Source: DASUAS01 sp963819475 (lineage in GTDB: Bacteria > Actinomycetota > Acidimicrobiia > IMCC26256 > DASPTH01). From it: DNA of 64,000 nt. Below the pieces are notes generated by a model. It saw nothing but the letters and a program-made list of their open reading frames with translations, was not told the DNA's origin and searched no databases. Location: positions 503,301 through 567,300 of the forward strand of contig CAWFWE010000008.1 in the NCBI GenBank assembly GCA_963819475.1, read 5' to 3'. Of the stretch, positions 8,990 to 17,623 are shown piece by piece (position 1 is the first letter of the stretch; every line of letters starts with the position of its first letter). The position numbers and the translations under genes are program-made.

Positions 8990-9234
8990 CGCGTGCTGCC
9001 TTCGATCACGGGCGTGTCTTGAGTGCGCGCGGTGTCGGATCCGAGCAGCTCGATGATGCGCTCGGTGTTGTCGCGGATCGCGCTGATGTTGTTGAACATC
9101 CATTTGGGCGGCGCGTTGTCGGGCATGGCGTCGAACTTCTTCTCCCACTCGATCTTGCCGAGATCGGGCGCGAACCGCTTGGCGAGGAAGGCGATGCCGG
9201 CCAGCACCGCCATGGCGATCAGCAGCTTCTTCAT
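8986..9234 (-). CDS. Small membrane-anchored protein, unknown function
   Basis: 82 residues with one N-terminal hydrophobic segment (KKLLIAMAVLAGIAFLAKRF) and a soluble tail (DAMPDNAPPKWMFNNISAIR, then DNTERIIELL) that could form an amphipathic helix. It overlaps the start of the quinone reductase-DUF2703 gene by four bases, so the two are one operon reading away from arsA. I do not recognise a named family. Confidence 0.65.
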   Translation of the reverse strand: MKKLLIAMAVLAGIAFLAKRFAPDLGKIEWEKKFDAMPDNAPPKWMFNNISAIRDNTERIIELLGSDTARTQDTPVIEGSTR

Positions 9235-9270
9235 GTCTCGAGGGTCTCATCATCAGCTGCGCCGTCGGAA

Positions 9271-9284
9271 GGGCCGAAGGTCCT
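9271..9284 (+). promoter_or_regulatory. DosR-like palindrome between arsA and the divergent quinone-reductase operon
   Basis: GGGCCGAAGGTCCT in the 72-base divergent intergenic region. It is 23 bases from the arsA ATG and 37 bases from the ATG of the minus-strand gene, so it could serve either or both. Confidence 0.5.
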
Positions 9285-9306
9285 GCATCAGTACGCTGCG
9301 AGACCG

Positions 9307-11043
9307 ATGACCGAGCTCCCGGCGCTGGTGGACTGGACTCGCTGGCGCAGTCGCTTCGTGTTGTTCACTGGTAAGGGAGGCGTGGGCAAGACGACGATTA
9401 CTGCGGCGGCCGCGGTTGCGCTGGCCGACAGCGGTGCGCGTGTCCTCGTGGTGAGCACCGACCCGGCCTCGAACCTGGAGGATGTCTTCGGGGCGCAGCT
9501 CGGCGTTCGGCCGTCGGCGGTTCCGGGCGTCGCGGGCCTGTCGGCGATGAATCTCGATCCGGAGGCCGCGGCCGACGCGTACCGTTCCGAGGTGCTCGCG
9601 CCGTTGCGTGGCCGCGTGCCGGAGGCCGAGTTGCGGGCCGTCGAGGAGCAGCTGTCGGGGCAGTGCACCGTGGAGGTCGCGGCTTTCGATGCGTTCAGCG
9701 GGCTGATCGCCGATCCGCAGACGACGTCCGCGTTCGACCATGTGCTGTTCGATACTGCGCCGACGGGTCATACGCTCCGCTTGTTGAGCCTGCCCGCGGC
9801 TTGGAGCGAGTACATCGAGACGAACCCCGCCGGCGCGAGCTGCTTGGGTCCGCTCGCGGGGCTCGAAGCGAAGCGTTCGATGTACGACGCAACCGTGGCC
9901 GCGCTCGGCGATGCCGCCCGCACGACGGTCGTGCTCGTGAGCCGGCCCGAGCGCTCAGCTTTGCGGGAAGCGGCACGCGCGAACGCGGAGCTCGCCGACC
10001 TCGGGATCGCCAACCAGCAGCACGTCGTCAATGGCCTCCTCGCGAGCCCGCTGCCGGGCGACGCGATCGCCGAGGCGTTTGCCCGGCATCAGCGCGACGC
10101 CATCGCCGGCGCGTCCGCGGAGCTCATGGCCCTGCCGAGGACGACCGTGCCGCTCGTCGCCGCGGACGTCACCGGTATCGACACCTTGCGCGCGTTCGTC
10201 GCGGGCCACGTCGGGCCGGTCGCTGTCACGGTCGCAGGCGAGGAGCTGCCCGACATTCCGCCGCTCGATGCGTTCGTTGAAGACCTTGCCACGATCGGTC
10301 CGGGGGTCACGATGGTGATGGGCAAGGGCGGTGTGGGCAAGACGACGATCGCCGCTGCGATCGCCCGAGGCCTCGCGTCACGCGGGTTGCCGACACATCT
10401 GTCAACCACCGATCCAGCGGGCCGTCCCGCCGACGTGGTCGGCGAGTCGACAGCGAACCTGACGGTGAGCCGCATCGATCCCGAGGCCGCGATCGCGCAC
10501 TACGTCGACGAGAAGTTGCGAGCTGCGGGCGACCTCGATCCCGAGCAGCGGGCGTTGCTCGAGGAAGACCTTCGCTCACCGTGCACCGAGGAGCTCGCCG
10601 TCTTCCAAGCGTTCTCGAATGTGCTGCGTCTCGGGCGAGACCAGCACGTCGTCGTTGACACCGCTCCTACCGGACACACGCTGTTGCTCCTCGATCGCAC
10701 CGGCGCGTACCACCACGACGTGATGCGCTCCGCGACCACGATCCACGGGCGCATCACCACGCCGCTGATGCGACTGCGCGACCCGACCTTCACTCGCGTC
10801 TTGCTGGTGACGCTGGCGGAGACCACGCCCGTACACGAGGCAGCCGCGCTCCAGGTCGACCTACGACGCAGCGGGATCGAGCCCTTCGGCTGGGTCATCA
10901 ACGCAACCCTCGCCGCAAGCGGCACGCGCGACCCGGTACTGCGCCAGCGCGCGACACTCGAGTATCGACACCTTCGCCGGGTCAAGGACGAGCTCGCCGC
11001 GCGCTGCTGGATCGTGCCCTGGAGCATTCAACTATCGGAGTGA
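9307..11043 (+). CDS. arsA: ArsA-type anion-translocating ATPase
   Basis: 578 residues in two homologous halves. P-loops GKGGVGKT lie at residues 22-29 and 339-346, and each half has a DTAPTGHT signal-transduction motif (first at 149-156). The three cysteines that bind As(III)/Sb(III) in classical ArsA appear to be present: C120 in LSGQCTVE, C179 in GASCLGPLAG and C426 in RSPCTEE. That argues for a metalloid-responsive ArsA rather than a Get3-like protein. No arsB, arsD or arsR lies beside it. It is divergent from the quinone-reductase-DUF2703 operon and shares a DosR-like box with it. The ribosome-binding site before the ATG is weak, so an upstream start cannot be excluded. Confidence 0.9.
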   Translation: MTELPALVDWTRWRSRFVLFTGKGGVGKTTITAAAAVALADSGARVLVVSTDPASNLEDVFGAQLGVRPSAVPGVAGLSAMNLDPEAAADAYRSEVLAPLRGRVPEAELRAVEEQLSGQCTVEVAAFDAFSGLIADPQTTSAFDHVLFDTAPTGHTLRLLSLPAAWSEYIETNPAGASCLGPLAGLEAKRSMYDATVAALGDAARTTVVLVSRPERSALREAARANAELADLGIANQQHVVNGLLASPLPGDAIAEAFARHQRDAIAGASAELMALPRTTVPLVAADVTGIDTLRAFVAGHVGPVAVTVAGEELPDIPPLDAFVEDLATIGPGVTMVMGKGGVGKTTIAAAIARGLASRGLPTHLSTTDPAGRPADVVGESTANLTVSRIDPEAAIAHYVDEKLRAAGDLDPEQRALLEEDLRSPCTEELAVFQAFSNVLRLGRDQHVVVDTAPTGHTLLLLDRTGAYHHDVMRSATTIHGRITTPLMRLRDPTFTRVLLVTLAETTPVHEAAALQVDLRRSGIEPFGWVINATLAASGTRDPVLRQRATLEYRHLRRVKDELAARCWIVPWSIQLSE

Positions 11044-11748
11044 TGTCGATGGCCCCGAGTGTGTTCGGCCGTCATGCTCGACAGCGTGATAGAAGCCGCG
11101 GAGCTCGTCCCCGTAGGCCTGCGGGTTCTCGAGCCAGTGCAGATGCCCTGAGCCGTGCAGCGTGACCTGGCGTGCCATGGGGCCTGACGCGGACCCGGGT
11201 CGCGCGTTGTCGGTTGCCCGGGCTTGACGGCTTGGGCATGGTCGCTCTGATCCCCTGAAGGAGGGGTTGATGAGCGACAAGCGCTTCGGGCTGAGAGCTC
11301 CGCCCGTCGGCGTGTCGCCGAGCGACAGGCGACGCCCGATGATGGTCCGCACCGACAGTCGCAGGTAGCGATCTCGCGGTCCGTCGGCCCAAGGCGTGAC
11401 GCCCAGCATCTGGACGTGACGGCGGTCCGCAGGATCGTCGATCACTCGCACGTGCCCGGTCGCCAGCAGGCTCCACCCGTGCGGCTGTCGTGGTCCACCT
11501 CGTCGACCTCGAAGCTCACCGGGCCGGCGTAGGTGGATGCGAGGATGCTTGACCAGGCTTCGGTGCGGAAGACGATGTCGTCGTGATCGGCGACGAAGTT
11601 GACGGGCAGCGCCACGGGGCCCCGCGCGTCCCACGAAGACGACCCGTCCGATGCCCTGTCGCGGGAGCAGAGCGCGGCATTCGTCCAGCGTGAGCGAACG
11701 CAACGGGCGGCCCGTCTTCTCGGTGCTGGACTCGCCTGCGGGAGCCAT
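11032..11748 (-). pseudogene. Pyridoxamine-5'-phosphate-oxidase-like gene with two frameshifts and a hydrolase-like tail
   Basis: The ATG at 11748 shares one base with the stop of the Usp gene (TGATG) and follows GGGAG. The protein starts MAPAGESSTEKTGRPLRSLT with ECRALLPRQGIGRVVFVG, then shifts frame near 11617 into VALPVNFVADHDDIVFRTEA and WSSILASTYAGPVSFEVDEV, and shifts back near 11482 into WSLLATGHVRVIDDPADRR. Together these give a complete flavin-reductase-like split barrel. The same frame then runs on to 11032 through HGSGHLHWLENPQAY, which looks like the C-terminus of an alpha/beta hydrolase. The two shifts compensate each other. It overlaps the end of arsA by 12 bases. Confidence 0.6.
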
Positions 11749-12533
11749 CACGATCTCCCGACGACCAGAACGGGGCATGGGCTGCGGTGCACGACATCGA
11801 GAGCGACGCTGCCGAGGACGGCGCGGCCCAGGCTGGTGCGGGCACGGGTCGTCACTGCGAGGAGGGTCGCGGGCAGCGCAGCGGCACGGTCGGCGATCGC
11901 GGCAGCGGGAAAGTCGTCGTGCAGCGCGACCGTCGACACCGCGTTGCCGGGCTCGAACTGGGCGAGAGCGGGCTCGAACTGCGCACGGGGATCGATGATG
12001 GCGGCGACGTCGAGTGGGTGGAAGACGCACAAGAGGGAGAGGTCCATCCCGAGCGCGTCGCTCCATGACCGCGCCGGTGTCAGCACGGCATCAGAATCGG
12101 CGCCGGCCCAGCACGCGACCAGGTGAGGTGGCTCGTGCCACCACTCGTGTTCGCAATGTGGTCCCACGAGCAGGACCGGCACCCGGACGTTTCGGAGCAC
12201 CTCCGTTGCCACGCTGCCCAGTAGGGGTTCGGCGAGGCGGCCACGGCCGTGCGTCGCCATGCACACCGCGGCGTCCGGTTCGCCGTGAGTGAGGCGGGTG
12301 ATGGCCCCCGTCGCGTCGCCGGTCACGCACTCGGCTCGTACCGAACCGCCGGCGATATCGGTGCGAGCGGCGAGGGCCTCGATGTAGCTGCGGGTGCGCT
12401 CGCCGTCGCGCACGTCCGCGCTCACGAGGACGAGGTCGCAAGCGTCAAGCCGTGCTGCGATTCGTTGCGCCACCGGCACTGCTCGTTCGGCCGCCCCGGA
12501 CCCATCCATGGGGACGATAAGGGTCTTGGGCAT
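11748..12533 (-). CDS. Universal stress protein, two UspA domains
   Basis: 261 residues. The first domain begins MPKTLIVPMDGSGAAERAVP and has CMATHGRGRLAEPLLGSV and PVLLVGPHC; the second is more divergent (HLVACWAGADSDAVLTPARS ... VTTRARTSLGRAVLGSVALD, PCPVLVVGRS). GGAG precedes the ATG at 12533, so the 42 residues open upstream are excluded. It is translationally coupled to the broken PPOX-like gene. A DosR-like box lies 64 bases upstream. The decayed Usp at 22505-23169 is a close paralogue. Confidence 0.88.
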   Translation of the reverse strand: MPKTLIVPMDGSGAAERAVPVAQRIAARLDACDLVLVSADVRDGERTRSYIEALAARTDIAGGSVRAECVTGDATGAITRLTHGEPDAAVCMATHGRGRLAEPLLGSVATEVLRNVRVPVLLVGPHCEHEWWHEPPHLVACWAGADSDAVLTPARSWSDALGMDLSLLCVFHPLDVAAIIDPRAQFEPALAQFEPGNAVSTVALHDDFPAAAIADRAAALPATLLAVTTRARTSLGRAVLGSVALDVVHRSPCPVLVVGRS

Positions 12534-12596
12534 CGTCGGCTCCATTGTCGCGAGGTCGTGTTGCCCTACGGTCGTCGCAACGTCGGGCGCCTGGTA

Positions 12597-12610
12597 GGGC
12601 CGAAGGCCCC
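12597..12610 (-). promoter_or_regulatory. DosR-like palindrome upstream of the Usp gene at 12533
   Basis: GGGCCGAAGGCCCC within TAGGG...CCCCTT, a near-perfect dyad, 64 bases from the Usp start. Confidence 0.55.
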
Positions 12611-12735
12611 TTCTAGTCAGGTCCACCTCGTCGGCGGTGCGCGACGCCCGCACGCTCACCGGGATCCGCCAGCGCGTGGAACGCGGCCAGAGCCAAAGTC
12701 ATCGTGTGCGCCGCTGCAGGGCTCGTTTCGTGACG

Positions 12736-12749
12736 GGGACGAGAGGACC
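12736..12749 (+). promoter_or_regulatory. Weak DosR-like site upstream of the CBS-BON gene
   Basis: GGGACGAGAGGACC fits the half-sites GGGNC and GNNCC but not the full dyad. It is 75 bases from the GTG at 12824. Weaker than the other sites. Confidence 0.3.
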
Positions 12750-12823
12750 AACGCCTCTTCCCGCGGCGAGGCGGGTGCACGATGCTGGGAGGCGAAGACG
12801 CTGAGGGAGCCAGGAGGCCGGTC

Positions 12824-13519
12824 GTGAAGGTTCGCAGGATGATGACGACGGACGTGGTGTCGGTGGAGCCGGACACGCCGTTCAAAGATGTGGTCGAACA
12901 GATGGTCGGTGCCGGCGTCAGCGGCCTCCCCGTCGTTGATGATCGTGGCTCCCTCGTCGGCATCGTCACCGAGGCCGACCTCGTTGCCAAGGAGGCGTAC
13001 CCCGGGCAGCGCCCACGCGCGCTCGCGCTGCTCGCGGACGTGCTGTCGGCACGCGAGCGCCACTGGGTCACAAAGGCGAGGGGGTGGAGCGCAAGTGACG
13101 TCATGACCAGGAGCGTGGAGACCTGCACACCCGACGAAGAGGTTCGGGTCGCCTTGCGGCGCATGCTCGCACACGGGATCAAGCGGCTCCCGGTGCTCGA
13201 GGACGGCAGACTCGTGGGCATCGTGTCGCGTCACGACATCCTACGGACGCTCGTGCGGTCGGATGTCGAGATCACGGAGGACGTGACCAGGCGGCTGAAG
13301 GAGGCGCCGGATCGTCCCGACGACCATCACGTCACGTGCACGGTCGAGGACGGGAAGGTCACGCTGACCGGCGACGTCCGATACGCCTGGGACGAGCCGA
13401 TCCTCGTCGCGATGGTCCGGGGCGTCGACGGCGTAATCGACGTCGACAACCGCATCCGTCACCGGGAGACGAACCTGAACCTGCCCACGCCTCCCTGGGT
13501 GTTGGGCGGGCGATCGTGA
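12824..13519 (+). CDS. CBS-pair protein with C-terminal BON domain
   Basis: 231 residues from a GTG preceded by AGGAGG. Two CBS motifs (VRRMMTTDVVSVEPDTPFKD ... LVGIVTEADL, and ASDVMTRSVETCTPDEEVRV ... LVGIVSRHDIL) form a Bateman module that usually binds adenine nucleotides. From about residue 165 a BON domain follows (VEDGKVTLTGDVRYAWDEPI ... GVIDVDNRI), a fold linked to membrane or lipid association. It heads a run of three CBS genes. The function is likely sensing of energy state; the partner is unknown. Confidence 0.88.
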   Translation: MKVRRMMTTDVVSVEPDTPFKDVVEQMVGAGVSGLPVVDDRGSLVGIVTEADLVAKEAYPGQRPRALALLADVLSARERHWVTKARGWSASDVMTRSVETCTPDEEVRVALRRMLAHGIKRLPVLEDGRLVGIVSRHDILRTLVRSDVEITEDVTRRLKEAPDRPDDHHVTCTVEDGKVTLTGDVRYAWDEPILVAMVRGVDGVIDVDNRIRHRETNLNLPTPPWVLGGRS

Positions 13520-13592
13520 CGATCCGCCCTCTAGCGCCCCGCCCTCGTCGGATGATGCCGTCTCGTGGGGCAAAGGTTCGAAAGGTTGGAGC

Positions 13593-14051
13593 ATGAAGGC
13601 AATCGAGGCGATCAGGAAGAACGTCGTGAGCGTTGCGCCCGACGCGACCTTGCACGAAGCCGCCGAACTGATGGATCGCGACAACGTAGGCGCGCTCGTG
13701 GTCCTCGACGAAGGACGCCTCGTCGGGATCGTGACGGATCGCGACATTGTGCGGCGTGGCGTCGCGCAGCAGCTTCCGCCGGGCGCCCGGATCGACGCGG
13801 TGATGACGAGTGAGGTCGTCACGCTCGACGCCGATGCCGACGCGCGCGCGGCCCTCCCGATCTTCCGCACGCACGCGTGCCGGCGTCTCCCGCTCGTGTC
13901 CGACGACCGGGTGGTCGGGGTCTTGGCAGTCGATGACCTTCTCATCGACCTGATCAGCGACCTCGGCGACGTCGTGCGCCCGATCACCGGTGAGGTGATC
14001 TTCGGGCACCACGACGCCTCGTCCCTCGACGTCGCGAGACGGAGCAGCTGA
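13593..14051 (+). CDS. CBS-domain-pair protein
   Basis: 152 residues, essentially one Bateman module: KNVVSVAPDATLHEAAELMD with GRLVGIVTDRDIVRRGV, then IDAVMTSEVVTLDADADARA with VGVLAVDDLLIDLIS. Small stand-alone CBS proteins of this kind (compare Hrp1/Rv2626c of Mycobacterium) belong to hypoxia regulons. TTGGAG precedes the ATG. The stop overlaps the start of the next CBS gene by one base. Confidence 0.88.
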   Translation: MKAIEAIRKNVVSVAPDATLHEAAELMDRDNVGALVVLDEGRLVGIVTDRDIVRRGVAQQLPPGARIDAVMTSEVVTLDADADARAALPIFRTHACRRLPLVSDDRVVGVLAVDDLLIDLISDLGDVVRPITGEVIFGHHDASSLDVARRSS

Positions 14052-14485
14052 TGGACGTCGCCGCCGAACCGGTGCGCGAGCTGCTGCGGCGACCGGCCGT
14101 CATCGTCGACTCCGCGACATCGTTGCGCGACCTTGCCGCCATCCTCAGCGAGGAGCTGATCGGTGCGGCGCTCGTTCGCCGCACCGTCATCATCGAAGGG
14201 ATGGTCGGGCATCCGGAAGGGATCGTGTCGGAGCGTGACATCAGCCGCGCCGTCGCCGCAGGACTCGATCCCGACACGGCGCAGGCGGGTGACGTCATCA
14301 CGACCGATCTGGTGTCTGCCGACGCGGACGACACGATCCTGCGGGTGGCCACCCGAATGCTGGCGAATGGGATCCGTCATCTCCCGATCAGGGACGATGA
14401 CGCGGTCATCGGGGTGGTATCGGAACGCGACGTGCTCGGCGCGCTCCTGCAACAGATCCAGGATCAGCAGAGGGACCGCCGATGA
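14051..14485 (+). CDS. CBS-domain-pair protein, divergent
   Basis: 144 residues. The first CBS repeat is degenerate (RRPAVIVDSATSLRDLAAIL ... GIVSERDISRAVA) and the second is clear (AGDVITTDLVSADADDTILR ... VIGVVSERDVLGALL). The ATG overlaps the previous stop (TGATG), so the two CBS proteins are co-translated and may form a heteromer. No enzymatic domain is attached. Confidence 0.85.
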   Translation: MDVAAEPVRELLRRPAVIVDSATSLRDLAAILSEELIGAALVRRTVIIEGMVGHPEGIVSERDISRAVAAGLDPDTAQAGDVITTDLVSADADDTILRVATRMLANGIRHLPIRDDDAVIGVVSERDVLGALLQQIQDQQRDRR

Positions 14486-14948
14486 GGAGGTCGCCGCGCA
14501 CCGGTCTCCTCGCCGCGTTGCCGGCCGTCTCCGCGCCGTTGCCCACTGGCTCCAGCGCCACCCCGACTGCAGAGATCTCGGCGTCGGCTACTTCGGAGCG
14601 AGCACCGGCGCCGCCGCGGCGCTCTGGGCAGCCGCCGATGATCCGACCATCAGAGCCGTCGTCTCGCGCGGCGGACGACCTGACCTCGCCATGCCGCGAC
14701 TCAGTGCCGTGCGCGCACCCACGTTGCTCATCGTCGGTGGTCACGACACGCAGGTGCTCGACCTCAACCGCCAGGCCGCCACCCGGATGTCCTGCGAACA
14801 CCGCATCGACATCGTTCCCGGGGCAACGCACCTGTTCGAGGAGCCAGGCACCCTCGAGACCGCCGCCCGGCTCGCCCGCGACTGGTTCGTCCACTACCTG
14901 GCGCCCGCGCGCAGCGCCGCCGGGAGAGGCCAGGATGGAAGTGGCTGA
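14475..14948 (+). pseudogene. Alpha/beta (dienelactone-type) hydrolase, N-terminally truncated
   Basis: The frame reads TADEEVAAHRSPRRVAGRLR, then LGVGYFGASTGAAAALWAAA (nucleophile elbow G-A-S-T-G), VVSRGGRPDL, PTLLIVGGHDTQVLDLNRQA (acid) and VPGATHLFEEPGTLETAARL (His), so the catalytic half is present. The first about 70 residues and any start codon are missing, because the upstream sequence is the end of the CBS gene in another frame. Either a deletion fused the genes or an indel hides the join. Confidence 0.6.
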
Positions 14949-15304
14949 CGTAGGCGACGAGCCCGCAAGCGCCGAAGACGAGCTGCCAGACGCAGCGTTC
15001 GATCGAGAGCTCGCACAACGTCTCGAAGAGGAGCTGGCAGAAGACGAGGAGCCGCTCGAGGACGACATCGAGGAGCAAGTCGTCGCGGAGAACGAACCCG
15101 TCCCGATCGTGAACGGCGAGGGCACTGAGGGCTCGGGTGTGTTTCGCGTCGCTCGAGGAACCGACCGCGCCGAACGCCGTGAAAGAGAGCGCCGTTGGGC
15201 CCGACGAGGAAGAATTCGTGTGCCGGTCGTGCTTCCTCGTCAAACGCCGCACCCAACTCGTCGACCCCGATCGGTTGCTCTGTGTCGACTGCGCTCGAAC
15301 ATGA
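14935..15304 (+). CDS. DUF4193-like acidic protein with C-terminal zinc ribbon, frameshifted
   Basis: The N-terminal frame from the ATG at 14935 is strongly acidic (EDELPDAAFDRELAQRLEEE, then LAEDEEPLEDDIEEQVV). Near 15145 the reading shifts to ASLEEPTAPNAVKESAVGPD and then EEEFVCRSCFLVKRRTQLVD and CVDCART, ending at a TGA at 15302-15304. Acidic N-terminus plus C-x2-C ... C-x2-C is the layout of the actinobacterial DUF4193 family, of unknown function. GGGAGAGGCCAGG precedes the start. It overlaps the end of the hydrolase remnant by 14 bases. Confidence 0.6.
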
Positions 15305-15376
15305 AGAAGCGGAACCCCAAGAAGGTCACCCAGGCAACGGATGCCGGTCCGTCTCCTTCAGTTTCGGATCGCCCGC

Positions 15377-16198
15377 TCAAGCGGGGACGGCGTTTGTCCA
15401 GAGGGCGCGTAGGTCGGCCGGGAGCACAGCGGCGACATCTGCGGCTTCTTCGGGTACCAGAGTCCGCAACCGGCCGAGCACTGCTTCGGTGATGCGCCCG
15501 GCTCGCTCGGCGCTGATGACGCCGGATTCGGTGACGCTCGCGACGAGCTCGCCAACGGTGCGGAGAGCGGACGGCGCACCGCGGCGACGGGGCGGCCCGG
15601 CGAGCGCGCGGGCGTCACGGGGCAGGTGCGAGAGCAGCTGCTCGCGCTCGTCCTCAGGGATGCGGTCGGTGAAGGCGCCCAAGACCGCGCGGACCGCGGC
15701 CGCCGCATCATCGGGGGATGCGCCCGCGTCGAGGGCGGCTTGGAGCAGGGCGCGGCGGGCGTCGGAAGGCTGTTCCGCGCGCGCGGCGCGGCCGGCCGAG
15801 GGGCGCGCCGTGCCAGACGTCAGACCGACGTGAAGGTAGGACTCGATCGAGTACACCCCCGAAACCTCGAGGACTCGCCGCTCGATCTCGGACACATCCT
15901 CTCGGGTGGGCAGTTCGCCGTGCAGGAGCACCAGGCCGTCCTCCACCATGACGTGCACTCTGGGCAGGTCCCGCTCCTTCCGGAGTTGCCCCAAGGACGA
16001 ACGCACGCGCTGCGTCAGGATGTCGTCGGAAACCCGAGGATCTGGCCGACGCCCACGCATGCGATACCACGCACCATCGGCCACGCCGCGCAGGTATCGG
16101 GCCTGCCGCGCCACCTTGCCACTGGCGCGCCGAACCACAATCACGGCGCCGATGCCGGCGAACCCGATCGCCACCACACGAACCATGGATCTACGCAT
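15377..16198 (-). CDS. BON-domain and DUF2267-domain membrane-associated protein
   Basis: 273 residues. An N-terminal hydrophobic segment (RVVAIGFAGIGAVIVVRRAS) is followed by a BON domain (ILTQRVRSSLGQLRKE ... DGLVLLHGELPTREDVSEIE), an Ala/Arg linker, and a DUF2267-like helical domain (LLQAALDAGASPDDAAAAVR ... LLSHLPRDARALAG). GAGGAGGTG precedes the ATG at 16198. It lies 34 bases downstream of the zinc-ribbon gene and is probably in the same operon, under the box at 16582. Confidence 0.8.
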   Translation of the reverse strand: MRRSMVRVVAIGFAGIGAVIVVRRASGKVARQARYLRGVADGAWYRMRGRRPDPRVSDDILTQRVRSSLGQLRKERDLPRVHVMVEDGLVLLHGELPTREDVSEIERRVLEVSGVYSIESYLHVGLTSGTARPSAGRAARAEQPSDARRALLQAALDAGASPDDAAAAVRAVLGAFTDRIPEDEREQLLSHLPRDARALAGPPRRRGAPSALRTVGELVASVTESGVISAERAGRITEAVLGRLRTLVPEEAADVAAVLPADLRALWTNAVPA

Positions 16199-16232
16199 GA
16201 GCACCTCCTCCGTCCGGTACCCGCAGAGAACC

Positions 16233-16523
16233 TCAATCGGGGTGGCGCAGTGCCGGCGGCACCGTGAGTTCCCAGTCGGGTTCGTCCTCGCGGAGGCGCT
16301 CCAGACAACGCCGGTGATGCGGGCAGCCGGGGCAGGACACCGGGTCGACACGGCTGACCCGGGCGAACTCGACGTGCCAGCAGCGACCACAGTGCTCGCA
16401 GAGGAAGTTCGTCTCGTCGTCCGCCGCCACCGCGACGAGTTCATCTGACCCGCAGGCGGGACACGCCTCGAGTGGACCCACGCCGTGACCTGCACCTGGC
16501 GGTCCCGTTGCGTTGAGGTTCAT
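16233..16523 (-). CDS. Small zinc-ribbon protein
   Basis: 96 residues with three cysteine clusters: CPACGSDE, CEHCGRCWHVEF and CPGCPHHRRC. The first two look like one treble-clef/zinc-ribbon site and the third may bind a second metal. AGGAGG lies before the ATG at 16523. First gene of an operon with the BON/DUF2267 gene, 59 bases downstream of a DosR-like box. Function unknown. Confidence 0.75.
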   Translation of the reverse strand: MNLNATGPPGAGHGVGPLEACPACGSDELVAVAADDETNFLCEHCGRCWHVEFARVSRVDPVSCPGCPHHRRCLERLREDEPDWELTVPPALRHPD

Positions 16524-16581
16524 CGGCTTCCTCCTGTTCTCGCCCCCTCTGCATGGTCCCAAGCTCCCGCGGTCGGCGGTA

Positions 16582-16595
16582 GGGACGTAAGTCCT
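16582..16595 (-). promoter_or_regulatory. DosR-like palindrome upstream of the zinc-ribbon/BON operon
   Basis: GGGACGTAAGTCCT preceded by TA; close to the mycobacterial DosR core GGGACTTTAGTCCC. It lies 59 bases from the start at 16523. Confidence 0.55.
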
Positions 16596-16684
16596 TGTGT
16601 TGGTTCCGCTGACGCCCCGCTGGCCGACCGCTCGTTGGTCGAGCCGGGAAGATCGACCGCTGGACACCGCCACTCGAGGGATAC

Positions 16685-17623
16685 CTACGAGTGGAGGGTG
16701 AGTTCGTCGAGAGGCTCGTTGTCGTGAAGTCGGCCGATCGCGTCCGCGAGCAGTTCCTCGATGCTCGCGACCTGGACCGGAACTGGGAAGCCGGCGACCA
16801 ATGGCACAGTGTTGGTCACCACCAGATGCTCCAGTGGCAACTCGCCGAGGCGTTTTGCGGCGGGCCCGACGAACAGCCCGTGCGTCGCCGCGACCAGCAA
16901 GGACCGCCGAGCTCCCTGTTCGAGAAGCGCTTGCATCGCCGCGCAGATCGTGCCACCGGTACTGATCATGTCGTCGACGATCACCGGCGCACGGCCCCCC
17001 ACGTCGCCCACTACCTCCTCGGCGCGCACCTCTGTTCCGGAGAGGCGGCGTTTGTGGATGATGGCGGTCGGGACACCGAGCAGCTCGGCGTACCTCTCGG
17101 CCAGCTTGACGGCACCGAGATCCGGAGCGACGACGACCGCATCGAGCGGAAGGAGCGGTTTGAGCGCGGCAGCGAGCACGGGCACGGCGCTCACCGCGTC
17201 GAGAGGAATCCCGAAAAGAGCTTCGAGGCCCGGAGTGTGAGGGTCGACCACCAGCACGCGGTCGGCTCCAACCGCGTCGATGAGATCGGCCGTGACCCGA
17301 GCGGCGATGGCTTCGCCCGCCACTCGGCGGCGGTCCTGGCGTGCATAACCGAAGTACGGGATCACCGTTGTGATGCGCCCGGCTCCGGCGCGCCGGCAGG
17401 CGTCGACGAGCAGGAGGAGTTCCACCAGCTGCTCGTCCACCGGTGGGCAGGTGGGTTGGACGACGTACACATCGTGCCCTCGCACGTGGTGACGGAGCGT
17501 GACATGGCATTCGCCGTCGGGAAAGTGCTCGAGCGTCGTCTCGGCGGGGCGAACCTCGACTGCGTCGGCGATGGCGGCACCGAGTCGCGGATTCGCGCTC
17601 CCCGTCACCACTGTGAGCTCCAT
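16685..17623 (-). CDS. prs: Ribose-phosphate pyrophosphokinase (PRPP synthetase) homologue
   Basis: 312 residues. The family landmarks are IPYFGYARQDRR at 88-99 (catalytic flexible loop), VVDPHTPGLEALF around H129 in place of the usual DLH, and the PRPP/ribose-phosphate loop VIVDDMISTGGT at 214-225. It would transfer diphosphate from ATP to ribose-5-phosphate for nucleotide synthesis. The divergence (DLGAVKLAERYAE in place of the usual GG-V-x-RA) and the setting among stress genes suggest a second, specialised copy rather than the housekeeping Prs. GGAGG precedes the ATG at 17623. Confidence 0.85.
   Translation of the reverse strand: MELTVVTGSANPRLGAAIADAVEVRPAETTLEHFPDGECHVTLRHHVRGHDVYVVQPTCPPVDEQLVELLLLVDACRRAGAGRITTVIPYFGYARQDRRRVAGEAIAARVTADLIDAVGADRVLVVDPHTPGLEALFGIPLDAVSAVPVLAAALKPLLPLDAVVVAPDLGAVKLAERYAELLGVPTAIIHKRRLSGTEVRAEEVVGDVGGRAPVIVDDMISTGGTICAAMQALLEQGARRSLLVAATHGLFVGPAAKRLGELPLEHLVVTNTVPLVAGFPVPVQVASIEELLADAIGRLHDNEPLDELTLHS

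Noticed and set aside
11120..11180. Separate alpha/beta hydrolase gene
   Set aside because: Only about 20 residues of C-terminal homology (HGSGHLHWLENPQAY) remain in the tail of the PPOX-like frame; too little for its own entry.
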